64,000 nt of DNA from Silene latifolia. Lineage: Eukaryota > Streptophyta > Magnoliopsida > Caryophyllales > Caryophyllaceae. How positions within the stretch are numbered: position 1 is the stretch's first letter; each line of letters begins with the position of its first letter. The stretch spans positions 81,795,156 through 81,859,155 of the forward strand of contig NC_133532.1 in assembly GCF_048544455.1 (NCBI RefSeq). The letters run 5' to 3'. Positions 1-11,481 of this stretch are shown here, one piece after another. A model generated the notes under the pieces. The model searched no databases, had not been told where the DNA came from, and saw only the letters and a list, made by a program, of their open reading frames with translations. Made by a program: the position numbers and the translations under genes.

Positions 1-2794
1 TACCTGACGACCTCGACCACCGACGAGTGCCTCGATAGCGGTAGCCCGTAGCCGGTTGGCCACCCTCCATAGTGCCACGAACCGAGATGGCGCGACCGCA
101 TTTTCAAGAAAAATCCTCGAGAAATTAAACAAGTTTAATCGAATGTGTTCTTACACGAAAGGAATATAAGCGGAGGCTCACCCTCCGAATTAGATGCTTG
201 CCCGATCGTCGAGGAGGCCAAGCATCCGTCACGCCCCACGTCAAAATCACGCAACTCGGAGATCGTCGTCCTCCCGGTCGCGTCGGTGTACTCGAGAGTC
301 TCGGGATACACTGGGGGCTCGATGCCCGCCGCCTCAACCTCCTGCAAAGACGAACGGCCTCCATTAATCGGTGATCTTTCATCGAAATTCCCGAAGCCAA
401 TCAAAGAGAAATAAAAGGATACTCACCACTACCGGCCAGTACGCCAACCTCCCGTAAAGGAACGCCGAGTAGTCCTCGCCAGGCAGAAGAAGGTCGTCCC
501 CACTGGCACCGGCCAAGTCCGCCTCCCTCTCAGCCTCGGAAGGCTCCCTGAACATCGTCCTAGGAGGATCAACGGGAACCGTCAATGCACCCCGAGAGCA
601 CTGACGAGCCAAACGCTCGCCTAAGTACCACACAGGACCCATCGACGTCCACAACAACAATGTAGGCCTCGAACTCCTAGGTCGAAGGACCTCAGCAACA
701 AAAGGAGGCGCCTCAGCGTACTCCGCCCAAGGTCTGGGCACCCACTGCAACAAGATAAAGACAGAGATCATTCCTGTGATCAGATGAAAGGAAAGAAGTA
801 TAAATGCATACAAGTAGGATACTCACGCTGCTCAGCTGAAGAGCGTTCACATCCCGCCGATAGACATTGTGAGAAGAACGCTTGCTCTTCGTCCCAAGAC
901 ATGACCCAATCCCTCACCACCGGATAGGCCCTCTCCAACGGCTCCGTCCTCTTGGGCGCGAGGCCCGGGAAGTAAGAGTACACCCACGCCTGTAAAACGG
1001 AATAGTCAATGACGATCTTTCGATCTTTGATAAAAGAAAGGAATTTATTTTTGGTCTAAAGGAAGGTTCATACCTCCAACAGTAGCCCAGGTCCGACAGC
1101 GCCAGGGGAAGTCCCCTTCTCCATCAACTCCGGACGAACCATAGCCCTCATGAAGCGGATGAGGACCGCAAAACCAGCAGTGACCCAATCCCAACGCCCT
1201 AGGGAGCTCAGGTCAGCAAGAAAGGGAAGAAGCTTCGTCGACAGCCTCTCACCTTTGTCTCCGAGGTAAATCGAAGACAAGAACCACCAAAGCCACAGAC
1301 GAGCCCTCTGCTCCGCTGTACAAGGAGGAGGAGCCGTCTCCCTCCCGTCGATCACCACCGATGCCGGGGTCTTCCCCGCGAAGTAATCTCGAACATAGGT
1401 ACTGGGTACCAAACCCGGCACCGCAACAGCCTTCGGCGACAGTTCCGGCCGATCCCGGCCTCCTCGCCTCGGCCGAATCCGCTCTCATGCCAGCCTCCGC
1501 CACACCATCTCCTCGATCCCGCACGCGCACTGACGAAATCATGCCGTAATCCTCCAAGGTGACTCCCACCTCACCAAAAGGCAGGTGAAACGTGGAAGTC
1601 GTATCCCAAAATCGATCCAAGAAAGCGCGGACCAGGCTAAGGTTGGCCCGCAACTTCCTCTTCACGATATCCCTCCAGACCTGAACCAGAGGACCGAACG
1701 CTCCACGCTCGATCATGGCCCTCTCCTCCTCCGACAGCCGCTCATAGTGCTCCATCGCCGTCGTGTACCCCGAGAATGACCGGATATTCCCGGCCTCCTA
1801 TTATGATTCGAAATAAAGCTATCTTTAATTTTGAAGTAAATTTGAAGGAAATTTGAACAAAAAAACAGAAAGAGGATAAGTAATGAGTTAGGGAATTCCT
1901 ATTTACCAAACTCTTCACCGTCCTGTAGGACAAGTGACCCTCTGCAGCCCACACAAGGTGCCTACTCTCCCAAGTCTCAGCCCACGCGGGAGCTCCTCTC
2001 AGCTGACGACCCCCTCGTCCGAGGTGGGCCCGTCGCGGAATCTCCTCCTCAGCCTCCTCCTCAGGAACCTCGTCTGCAGCAGCCATCACCGCGTCGGTGA
2101 AAGCCTGCTCCAAAGCCTCCTCAACCGCACTGGCGTCTACCTCCATGGGAGTCCTCCCGGAAGTGGAAGCATCATCACCTGCAACATTAAAGCAAGTTCA
2201 GGCCGCGTCACGTGACGGCGAGCCTTCGATTAAGAAGTTTTCGAGCCTCCGGAGCCCTGGAAACTATCCTTTCTGGCCATCCTTGGCCATGTTCTCACCG
2301 ATTCAATCACTCATGTGACAAATTGGGTCAAGTCAAGTCAAAATCAAAGTCTGGTTCCGGGTTCGAGTCGAAAATTCGGCAGCATTTCGCTATAATGGCG
2401 ATTATGCCCTAAAAGGTGCCCTGCAAAAGTTGTCACCAACCAAAATTCCGAGATGACAGGAAGTTTACCCATCACCCAAGGGTCCCAAATATCAAATTTC
2501 ATCACAAATGGGCAATCCTAAGGCCGTTTTCAAGCAATCATCGATCTAGTCTGAAACCGTCTCAAAATTCGCCCAAGGGCTCAAAACTCGATGAAAATTC
2601 AAAGTGAATACATGGTTATGTTCCTAACATTGCCTACTATCCATTTCTAGCATCAATTTGGCAAGACAAATCCATTTGGGGGAAAAGCCCCAAATTTTCG
2701 AGCAAATGGGTCGAAAACCCTAATTATTGCGGCTCAAAATTCAACAAATACGGATGATTAATGCAAGATTAAGACACATACCTCGATTAGTCAT
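1..2794 (-). pseudogene. Plant mobile domain (PMD) gene, antisense passenger of Tat-1, decayed
   Basis: A multi-exon minus-strand gene; its 3' end may lie beyond position 1. Exons (high to low): start codon 2794-2792 with exon end 2782; 2178-1907; 1797-1074; 989-827; 744-427; 341 to about 182. Introns are GT-AG and phases agree at every junction except 827/744, off by one. Exon 3 carries the PMD signature (FHLPFGEVGVTLEDYGM, then ALVRLW-type and STYVRDYFAGK segments); exon 4 continues with AWVYSYFPG. PMD proteins occur as host silencing factors and inside MULE and Tat elements; antisense PMD ORFs between pol and the 3' LTR are known in Tat elements, and this gene lies antisense just before a Tat PPT and LTR. 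A frameshift near 1525 and a TGA at 1485-1487 break it. Enzymatic function is unknown for the family. Family call is firm; exact exon ends of the last exons are not. Confidence 0.75.
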
Positions 2795-3302
2795 ATTTCA
2801 AGCAAGCTTTTGAATCTAACCTTGGCGGAAATGGTGAAGATTTGAGAGAGAAATTGAAGGTTTTGTGTTTCGAAATAATGAATTAAAACCCTTCTGATTT
2901 CGCGTTTTTACGCAGAATTGTCAAATTGGGGAAAGGACGCGCGAAGCGCTGCGCTCTTCCAAGAGACGCAGCTCTTCTTTGCGCCTCTTCCTCTTGTTCC
3001 CTCCTTACGAATTTTCGAAAATTCGTTATGAGTTCGTTATTTGTGGGCCCATCTTTGGTGCGCCTCTTCCTCGATGACAGTTGTATCATTTTGGTCCGTT
3101 TCGACGATTTCTTCGTTCCGGCCCACATTTTTATCTAAGCGCGACAATATTTTGCGAAAAGATTCGTCCAAACCCATTTTATCCCTCGCAGCAATATTTT
3201 GCAAGATTGCTCATTTTGTTTCAAATTGTGAGTATTTTGCGATCGCTCACTTGAAGTTTCTCCCATGACGATCAAGATGCTCCTAATCGTCAAAATAATC
3301 AC
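2795..3302. other. Presumed 5' flank of the PMD gene, with GC-rich motif cluster
   Basis: No coding sequence seen. Read on the minus strand, positions 2995-2935 hold a cluster of GACGC/GCGTC and GCTGCGC motifs (inverted pairs), followed after about 100 bases of AT-rich, pyrimidine-rich probable leader by the PMD start at 2794. The same motif family recurs in the Tat-1 LTR at 4236-4306, 4842-4915 and 5461-5520. A promoter role is inference; no clear TATA box is visible. Confidence 0.4.
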
Positions 3303-3452
3303 CCAACGAGAGTTTGCTTGAGGACAGAGACAAGCAGATTCCCGCCAAAATCATCAGTAGATTCCCCCAACGAGAGTTTGTTTGAGACCAACGCAAGCAA
3401 ATTCAGCCTCTAAATTTCGCCGGAGTTTGTTTGAGACCGACGCAAGCAGACT
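3303..3452 (+). repeat. Three tandem hairpin-forming repeats upstream of the Tat-1 PPT
   Basis: Three imperfect copies of a unit beginning GAGTTTGYTTGAG and ending CAAGCARAYTC start near 3311, 3371 and 3424. In each copy the start (GAGTTTGYTTG) pairs with the end (CAAGCARAYTC), so each unit folds into a short stem-loop. Copies differ at paired positions but keep most pairs. They lie 400-530 bp upstream of the LTR. Function unknown. Confidence 0.6.
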
Positions 3453-3823
3453 CCCCCAGCAGTCTCTACCGACGTCCTGCTGTTTTCAATATCTCTTGTT
3501 CCCCGCAGAGTTCGACCAAAATTCCCTGTGACCCTAATGCCTTCGGACACCAAGTTATCTTCGGACAAAGAATTTTGCCAAGCGTCTTGATCCCCGCTTC
3601 ACCCAGGGGTATCTCGTATGGTCTCCTCTTATGGTCAAGAGCTTCCTTACGTAGTCTAATGGACTTTAAACGACCCTCCCGATAGTCGACAGACTCTAAA
3701 ATGTTCCCGACGACAGTCCTTGGCTCGACCCCTTGAGCGCCTCGCGTCGCCATAGTCGTCAGGTTGTAATCTTCGATTGACCTGATGGCTATACTTTGAC
3801 TTTCGCCTTGTCCAAGCCTCAGT
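3453..3823 (+). other. Tat-1 non-coding 3' region
   Basis: No ORF with recognisable homology. Contains moderately GC-rich sequence typical of the stretch between the extra ORFs and the PPT in Tat/Ogre elements. Confidence 0.4.
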
Positions 3824-3837
3824 CAAAGTGGGGGCTC
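3824..3837 (+). promoter_or_regulatory. Tat-1 polypurine tract
   Basis: AAAGTGGGGGCTC directly precedes TGTAGACACC at 3838. A G-rich purine run immediately 5' of TG is the usual plus-strand primer site of an LTR retrotransposon, so the LTR at 3838 reads as a 3' LTR of a plus-strand element. Confidence 0.75.
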
Positions 3838-6165
3838 TGTAGACACCTCGTTTCTGCACCCCTCGCAAACCACCCGATGATGATTGGGCCGCATGTTTGA
3901 TTCGCGGAACGATTAGTGACAGTTCGTAAGATTATCGTCAAGTGATTGCTCAAATATTAATGTCAACCTCTTAGTTGTCATCTACGTCCCGATACGGTCG
4001 TTTTGACATAATTAGAGTACATTCGAGTCCGGTCAAAAACCGTCTCCATTTTCTCGATAATCGTTAAATCCCGAGTCGAATGTTCGGAATGTTCCGGATA
4101 TTTCTATTCCATATTTCTCAAATTTTATCTTTTGGCAAATAATATCCCGTAATATTCAAAAGATAATCGAATCAAATCCGTCCTACCATAACTTAAACAC
4201 GGAAATCTTTCTTAAACAGGAGGAAACCTCCCGGGAATAGACGCAAGTCTGCGCCTCTTCCAAGAGACGCAGCACGCGCGCTCTTCTTCCCGCCCTTCTT
4301 TGCATGATTTACGTATCTTTTTCATATCTTTCCGAGATTCACTTCCAAAGAGTCTCCGAAACCCTATTCCTCCGCGTGATTAGTATAAATAGGAGCTCTC
4401 GTTCCTCATATTTCTCACGCGAGTGTCCGCCCTTCTCTTCTCCCTTTGCATTCTAGACTTTGTTCTTACTTATTGGCGCCTACGTGCTTGGACTTCCGAC
4501 CACGTAAGCTCGGATTCTTCCGGTACCACCTCTCCGTTGCATGACCGACCAATTTGACCACTACACTCAATCAACTTAAATTAATCAACTTGTTAAATCG
4601 TTTTCCTCTTACGAGGGCACTCTTTCTTTGCATTCGCGTCGAGCATCACTAATCGATCTTCTTAGTTCTTCTCGTTTCGTCAACATGTAAGTCTGAGGGT
4701 GTATTAATCTCTCTTTATTTATTGTATTTTAATTTTCGTATAACAATTGTAAGGTCTATGTCGAAAGTACCTCATTAAAACCGATTTCTAAAAACCGTCT
4801 TTAAAACCTTTTTGCGGATTTCCGGTGAGGCGACGTCGAGAAAAGACGCAGAATCGCTGCGCCTCTTGAAGGAGCGCGCTCTGCTGCGCCTCTTCGTGAG
4901 GCCGCCGCAGCTTCTCGCTTTTTTCTTCTTCCTCGTCCTCTCAAATTCGTCTTTTGTTTTATTTGCTTTCTTTTGTTTGTTCTTCAATTCGTTCGTATAA
5001 TTATTTACCATTAATAATTCATATGTATATATTAACCATCATCATTAACATGTTTAATTGTCATTCATCCGACTCAAATCCCTTATAATCAATATTTGCG
5101 GGTTTTCGTCATTAATGTTCAATTCGAGTTTTAGAAGTTCAATTTCATCACGTTGAGTTTAAGGATTCATTGTTGATATATTTGCATCCTGTTTAGTTAT
5201 TAATTCGTCATTCATCATGTTTAGTAATTGATTAGTTCGTTTAGTTAGTTTAATTATTCATTAACATCGACCCTTCACATAATTAATCCGTCTAATATCC
5301 GTTTCATCCATGTTTTCTTTGTTTTTTATAACACCATCATATGTAAATAATACATTAAATCACTTTCATCCGAGTCAATTGTCGTAATCAATCCATTAAT
5401 TTACCAATTAACATTAACGGTTTGCGTTCGGCTTCACGGCTGAGAACTCACCCTTGGAACAGACGCGAAGAATCGCCGCGCTCTTCCAAAGGGCGCGATG
5501 TTCGCCGCGCTGTTCCAGTGATTTCTGTCCCGAACTCCTTTTCTCGCTTGACGTAGTTTAATTAGGTTACGTATTAATCAACTATTATCCGTAATATCAC
5601 TAACTTCTGTTCGTTTACTTTATTTAATTTTCTTTAATTTATTCTTTTGTTTTCTTTTCTCAAATCATCCGTTTTAAAGGTATTTTCGACATAAATCGCC
5701 TATTCCAATGTAATTAATATAATTTCCATTATTGTAATTTATCGTTATTGTATTGTTTCTTTCATTTGTATTGTTTTCACATGTAAATCAACATTAATTC
5801 CTACTTCGACCCCAATTGTATGTTAAATTACGTGTTCACCGACTTAGTCTAATTCTCACATGCTAGGATTAATCTATGGATGTTGCATTGCATGCATATA
5901 GCCGACAATATATCAAGTACGAATAAACTCCCTAATCATTAGTAGAGGCCGCTATCGAGGCGGGCGGGATTAGGTGTTCGATCAAAAGAGCTTCCTAATA
6001 CGTACCCTCACCCCTTACTCCAGATCTCCGTGAGCACCCGTGTTCATTGGCATCCACGAGAGTCATTCTAGACATAGAATGCTAAGGGTAACGATTGCTT
6101 AGTGTTCATGTCACTACTTTGTGTCTTGACATGACACGAGGTACTCGAACGGTTCCAATTTCCCA
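3838..6165 (+). mobile_element. Tat-1 LTR (about 2.3 kb)
   Basis: Starts TGTAGACACC next to the PPT. A TATA box (TATAAATA, 4384-4391) follows a GC-rich GACGCA/TGCGCC cluster at 4236-4306 by about 80 bp. Further clusters of the same motif lie downstream at 4842-4915 and 5461-5520. The rest is AT-rich and has no coding sequence. The 3' end is placed near 6165 (CCCA) just before a primer-site-like sequence and is uncertain by about 10 bp. The second LTR lies outside the window, so age cannot be estimated. Confidence 0.65.
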
Positions 6166-6175
6166 TAAAAATTGG

Positions 6176-6262
6176 TGGCGACTCCATACAAAATGCAAAC
6201 GCTTGTTCTTCCCGAGCTCCCCTCGTCCCAAGCGCCCCCGTGGGCGGCCCGCTGTCCACATC
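6176..6262 (+). other. Primer binding site and start of a Tat internal leader
   Basis: TGGCGACTCC (6176-6185) fits the start of a tRNA-Arg primer site as used by Ogre/Tat elements, and the following GC-rich stretch with GTGGGCGGCCCGCTGTCCAC resembles the Tat leader. It stops abruptly at about 6262, where Athila integrase begins. Together with the PPT on the other side, this LTR looks like the middle LTR of a truncated tandem. Confidence 0.5.
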
Positions 6263-6771
6263 GGTCTGCCTTTAAAACACCGATTGGTGCATCACCATAT
6301 CGGTTGGTTTATGGGAAGTCCTGTCATTTACCTGTTAAACTAGAATGTAAGGCTTGGTGGGCTATTCGTGAATTAAACTATGATCCTAAGTTGTGTGGTC
6401 AGAACCGTTTATTGCAGCTAGATGAGCTGGAAGAGTTTAGGCTAAATGCCTATGATAGCTCGCGCATTTATAAAGAGAAAACGAAGAGATGTCACGACAA
6501 ACGGATCATACCTCGAGAATTCGATGTCGGACAGAAGGTGTTGCTGTTTAATGCCCGACTGCGCTTATTTCCTGGTAAGCTGAAGTCCAAGTGGAGTGGC
6601 CCTTATACAGTAACTGTTGTCACCAAATTTGGGTCCGTTGAATTAGAAAGTTCTGAGGGTAAAAGGTTTAAAGTAAATGGCCAATATGTGAAGCATTACT
6701 ATGAAGCAAATGACTTGGTTGGCAGAGTTAAAGTTCTCAACTTCGACAATCCTGATGAGCCAGATAACTGA
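6263..6771 (+). pseudogene. Ath-B integrase C-terminal fragment
   Basis: The frame running to the TGA at 6769-6771 encodes the end of a Ty3/gypsy Athila-type integrase. Visible motifs are TPIGASPYRLVYGKSCHLPV (end of the catalytic core in Athila proteins), then GQKVLLFNARLRLFPGKL and KWSGPYTVTVV, the GPY/F C-terminal module that binds DNA. The catalytic DDE residues lie upstream and are missing, because the Tat leader joins at about 6262. No stop codon lies within the fragment. This is the only Athila pol sequence in the window, and the only Athila copy here whose family clearly had a polymerase. Confidence 0.85.
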
Positions 6772-6979
6772 AGCCAAAAGGTCGTGCGGGACCTCTTAAA
6801 CCTGCGCTATCCGGGAGGCAACCTGGCATGTTTTTTGTTGTAATTTTGTTTGCACTTTTTTAATTGTTTTTGTGTGCTTTAGGTGCTAGTTTTACGAACA
6901 ATAGGCTGAACATTTAAGCTATCTCGTTAGTTCCGTAGAATTTTTGTTTTGCGTTTTGCAGGATTCTTACGTGAACTGT
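6772..6979 (+). other. Ath-B intergenic sequence after integrase
   Basis: Short T-rich non-coding stretch between the integrase stop and the palindrome array. Nothing else recognised. Confidence 0.4.
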
Positions 6980-7161
6980 TCGATCGAGAGCTTTACTCCT
7001 TCGATCGAACATTTTTGCTTCTCATACTACTCGATCAAACACTTGCTCCCCTCGATCGAGTATCTACAAAATAGGCCTTTTCGATCGACAGCCTTTCTTC
7101 TTCGATCGAGAACTTCCGGCCCCCATCTTACTCGATCGAGCTCCTCTGCCCTTTCGATTGA
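6980..7161 (+). repeat. Eight-unit TCGATCGA array of Ath-B
   Basis: Eight copies of TCGATCGA (two degenerate: TCGATCAA, TCGATTGA). Start-to-start spacings I counted are 21, 30, 21, 29, 21, 30, 22. Spacers are unrelated and pyrimidine-rich. A TATA-like GATATATTTC follows at about 7168. No ATHILA ORF follows in this copy. Confidence 0.9.
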
Positions 7162-8176
7162 GTACTGTTGATATATTTCGCATGCTGCGATGTCACGAGG
7201 CTAATTTTGACCTCCCATGTTCATGGTCGGTTTGGGGAGGTCCCTACTTCACGCCTATATTGTAAGTTTTCCGAGTCTTACCCTCCTTTTCTCTTCAGTT
7301 TACATTCCTTTCCCTATTTTTGGTACAATGAGGGCATTGTACGGTTTGGTTTAGGGAGGTATGCATCCATGTCTGTGTCTGCATGTTGTTTTATTGCATT
7401 TCCGTTTGCACGTTTATTTATTTTCGCATGCATTGTTATTTTTCACTCAAAAATTCGTGTAAAATTCAAAAAAAAACTCACGTTTACTTTTGCTTTTAGG
7501 TTGAGTCGGAACGTTGAACTTTTATGCTATTTTGAGTCCTTTACCCTTGCCTTGCATATTCTTAACATTTTGTGGCATGGTAATGTGCATAATCTATGAG
7601 TTTTTGATTTAAACTTATCTGAACGAATAGACCTGACTCTTTTATTGGTAAGCTACATATACATTCTGAGATTTAGAGCTTGATAAACTAGTGACATTCA
7701 TGACCAGTTTCATATAGATTGTGAGTAATACTCTCTATAAGGCATGTAACATCAATTTGCACGTACATGACGCTCTTTTCTCGGTACCTGTATGCATTTG
7801 GTTTGTGGTGGTGGCACACGTAGAGAGGTAACTTACAACCCTTCTTTCATTACTACCTATAAACTTCACATAAGCCAAATTGCCTTTTGACCCTTTAGCT
7901 ACACCCAAACTTAGCCTGCCCTGTCAAGTGGTTTCTGCGGGTATGCTGTTACCCTTGTCTTTTTGGCTCTCTTTGAAAGGATTGAAGTTGGTAGTATGAA
8001 CTGAAGAGGTGAATTTAGAAAAAAATTGAAAAAGAAATATGGAAGAAAGAAAAAAAATCATGAAGAAAGAATAGAAAAGAAAAAAATCATGAAAAAAAGA
8101 TCGTTGAATAATACTCCCATGCTTATCATTATCTTATTATGGGAAGCCCTTTGTTGATGTGAGTGATGTTTTGCCA
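7162..8176 (+). other. Ath-B 3' non-coding region
   Basis: Homologous in layout to the 3' regions of Ath-D, Ath-C, NA-1 and NA-2: a PPT-like GGTTTGGGGAGG (7229-7240), a stem-loop (7323-7342), a second PPT-like GGTTTAGGGAGG (7348-7359), and a purine-rich GAAGAAAGAAAA stretch (about 8015-8100). No LTR of Ath-B follows, because Ath-D is inserted at 8177; the rest of Ath-B should lie beyond the right end of the window. Confidence 0.65.
7323..7342 (+). promoter_or_regulatory. Conserved stem-loop, Ath-B copy
   Basis: GTACAATG and CATTGTAC form a perfect 8-bp stem around an AGGG loop. Equivalent stems with different bases occur at the same place in four other elements of this window. Confidence 0.85.
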
Positions 8177-9610
8177 TGATACTGTCGTTCGTGTACCAAA
8201 AATAAACCTAAATATACTAACGGAAGCTAGTGATAAGTAGGGTCGATTCTCCACAGGGAGGCAAGATATCTGTCTAAAGGTCCGTCTATTTAAGTCACAA
8301 TATGGGGGTTTTGATTTTGATTTCTAAACTACTAAAAGATTAAAGGAAAGAGAAATTAAGCAAGAGCAATAAAAGTGAGAAAATACGATAAGAGTGATCA
8401 AATAAGAGAGGGTATGCCAGGATTTCGGTTCACCATGGTAGTCTATCGACTCAATTGCAAATAGCCTAGACAATCTACTGTGAGAAGGATAAGTGAAAGG
8501 TCCTTCCGGTCCACTTTCTATCCTAGATTTCCACTAACTTAACTTCCGTCCTCATTAGGGTAGTCTACTGTTCATAGCAGGTCTATTTATTCCAATCTTC
8601 CGATCCAGGAGTAAAGTTAACCAGATTAATGTAATTTAGAAGCGTGCACTCAACTAAATTAGTGTTACAGTTAAATTGCTATGGGGACAGATTCTCACAT
8701 GTAAATTATCTAGTCTATTCGCTACATCGTCACAATCCTACCATGGATTCCCTAATCCTAACATAAAGAGAATTAGCTACTCATGATATTAATGGTGTCA
8801 ACAATAATAATAATAAGCATGCTAATCAAAGGCATAATGAAACGATAACAATTAAGCATAAACAAGACTAGGGCAAGAGTAATAATGAGAGAACAAAAGA
8901 TTAATGCAAAGAAAGTATTAAGATTAAGAGTAGAAGAATGATTACAATCTTAAGTTTCCGGCGTAAAGAACAATCTAAAGAGTTGAGAGATTAAGCAGTA
9001 AAAGTAATTAAGAGAAGTGTTTAAAGGCTAAAGCAGAAGTGTTTATTAACCTAATCTCGACTCCCTTATATAGGGGAGCGAAAATACTTAACAAAATAAA
9101 CCAACACGGGTTACTAAAGCCCGCACAAGACAGCAAACCTCTCGATCGAGTGGATTCAGACCACTCGATCGAGGTCTTCTCCAGCATATGTACTCGATCG
9201 AGCAATTAAAGCTCTCGATCGAGTAACTCCAATAAGGCACATATCGATCGAACTCCTGGGATCACTCGATCGACCACTCGTGTCAGCCAAACCACTCGAT
9301 CGACCCTCAATTCTTCTCGATCGAGTGCTTTTCCATCAAATCAACCTCTAACTCGTCTTTGGCAGCTTCCTTGACCTTCCTTCACGCACTCCAAGGCACG
9401 TCTCTTGCTCCAATATTCCCGTCTCCTTATAATGCATGCTAAATAGGATGAATAGGGTGCGGTTTCACTACTTTCAGCCTCATTTCTGCAAATCAGACAA
9501 AACAAACCAAAGTAGCCAATTCGGGGCATTTTGCAATACATAACGATACAAAAAGGCATAGAAATGCGTGCAATAAAAGGCTAAAAAGACTATATAAATT
9601 GCACGTATCA
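8177..9610 (-). mobile_element. Ath-D 3' LTR
   Basis: On the minus strand it starts TGATACGTGC at 9610 and ends GACAGTATCA at 8177, giving inverted TGATAC/GTATCA ends and 1,434 bp. A PPT (AATTTGGGGAGATT) abuts its start at 9611. Minus-strand TATA box TATATAA lies at 9066-9072. The U5 end carries the GGGTCGA and CCACAGGGAGG block shared by other Athila LTRs here. The flank at 8172-8176 is TGCCA; the matching duplication would be outside the window. Confidence 0.85.
9142..9324 (-). repeat. Eight-unit TCGATCGA array in the U3 of Ath-D LTR
   Basis: Eight copies. Spacings in plus order: 23, 29, 21, 29, 22, 30, 21. The first pair forms a perfect stem (TCGATCGAGTGG with CCACTCGATCGA). In LTR orientation the array ends about 70 bp upstream of the TATA box at 9066-9072. 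Confidence 0.92.
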
Positions 9611-11481
9611 AATCTCCCCAAATTGAACCTTTACTCGTCCTCGAGTAACTAAATGCAAACTAATGGAACGGAAAAGAAAACTCAGAGCTAGCTATAACTT
9701 GTCTACTTGAACCAATTTAATGCAGTCAAAAATCAACAGTCATACCTACAGCAGTCAATACGCAAACGAGTTGTATGATGTCCATAAGTAAAGCTGACCT
9801 ATCGACCTTGCAAGACCAACAAAATCGGACTCTCTCGGGGTCACTCTTCACTCATAAAGCAAAGGGTGAAATATATGTATAAGAGAGAAAGAGAATACAG
9901 TCACTCACCTAAACTGCGACCTACATAACATGCATGCAACAAAAATGATAGACGATTCAAGTACTACGCACACATTCCAACTGACAATGTCCATCACAGC
10001 CGAGGGCTTACAAATGATATGGGAAAGTGAGGCTACAGGTGAGAAAAGGCAAAAAAGATTATGGAAATGTGGAGGTAAAGCGTCAAGCTAGTTCCTAAAC
10101 AAGACCAAATAAAACCATCCGAATCTCAGCTCACTAGAAAATAAAGTGCAAGTACCCTTCACGGCACACAACTCACTAACCAAATACACTATCTCCTCAA
10201 AAAGATGTAAATAAGAACAGAGGAGTGAGACCGTCACAAACTTCCTTTTTTTAATACGGTCTCATTTTTTCAAATACAACTACTTTCTTTTTCATTTTTT
10301 TTCTTTTCTTTCTCCAGCATCACGTATGGCTTTCTCTTTTTTTCACTTTTTTTTTCTTTTTTTTTCACACGTTTCCTTTTTTTCCATCTTTTTCTCATTC
10401 TTCTCATTTCACCAACTCCAAACAATGGAAATAGGCCAAATTCGCACAAGGATGAATATACCGCAAAAGTCACACTAAACTAGCTTGACAAGGCATGCTG
10501 CATTTTGGGTGTAGCTAATGGGTCAAAAAGGCTATATTTGGCTAAAGTGGAGCTAAATGGGTGAAAATGAAAGAAGGGGAAAAATTGCAAGCACCTCCCT
10601 GCATGTGACAACGACCACAAACCCGAATGTATGCATCTGACAAGAAATTAAATTTTATAAATGTGCAAAAGTGATGAACATGTTATGCAAGGAGTACTAC
10701 TCTCAATTTCTAATGAACTGGTCTTGAATGTCACTAGTTATATGGCTCTAAATCTCAGAAATTGTAAAGTAGGTTGCCAATTTATCAGGTAAAGTCTACA
10801 CAGTCAGCTAAATTTGAACAAAAACTCGTAGATATGCGCAAGACTAAGCTAATAACTGTCAATAAAGATGCAAGGCTCAAGTAAAAAATGACAAGTAAAA
10901 GTGCAATATCATCACGGAAATCTACCGTTCCGAGTATACCTATATGCAAAATGAAACGTGAGTATTTTTTTTGATTTTTTGAAATTTTCTAATTTTTTTT
11001 TTTATTTTTATGATTTTTAAAACAAATAAATATAATGCAAGCAGAAAAAGAAAACGTGAATGCAAAAACAAATGCAAATGCAGACTCAAAGGATGCATTA
11101 CCCTCCCCAAACCAAAACGGACAACGCCCTCGTTGTCCTCCAGCATACACCAGCAGATAAATATGGGAACAGGGTAAAAACAACCAATAAATGCATGAAA
11201 AACGATAAATAAAAAAGAGACAAAAAATAAATAAAAGAGCAAGAATATACATACAAAACACGAACTTCCCCAAACCAGCCAGAAAACTGGGGAAGTGAGT
11301 AGACCAGTAGCTACTCGTCACCGTCATCCTCCTCATCCACCACCGTGAAGTCTGGGTCCACCTCCTGCTCCCTCCTCCTTGTCTCCTCAGCTCGTACTCT
11401 GTCCTCCTCCTCAGCGGTGTCTGCCTTGCTGGCTGGCTGTGGGTACCCCTCAGCTGGGTACCGGTAGAAAGACAGGTGTGG
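9611..11481 (-). other. Ath-D 3' non-coding region with PPT
   Basis: In minus orientation: PPT-like CTTCCCCAAACC complement (11265-11276), stem-loop (11119-11138), second PPT-like tract (11101-11113), T-rich/purine-rich block (10255-10410 on plus is CT-rich) and the true PPT at 9611-9625. It lies between the ATHILA ORF and the LTR. Several short ORFs here are low-complexity and not credible as genes. Confidence 0.7.
11119..11138 (-). promoter_or_regulatory. Conserved stem-loop, Ath-D copy
   Basis: GGACAACG and CGTTGTCC form a perfect 8-bp stem around AGGG (minus strand). Compared with Ath-B, two base pairs have changed on both sides (T-A to G-C and T-A to C-G), keeping the stem. Confidence 0.85.

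Noticed and set aside
4775..5011. Lys/Arg-rich ORF in the Tat-1 LTR
   Set aside because: It overlaps the GACGC motif cluster inside an LTR and is not conserved with anything I recognise.
6095..6262. ORF joining Tat leader to integrase as a fusion gene
   Set aside because: The 5' codons are non-coding Tat leader that happens to be open; the junction looks like a deletion or insertion border.
10255..11336. Minus-strand ORFs rich in Phe, Leu and Lys
   Set aside because: They run through T-rich and A-rich non-coding sequence of the Ath-D 3' region and have no recognisable domains.
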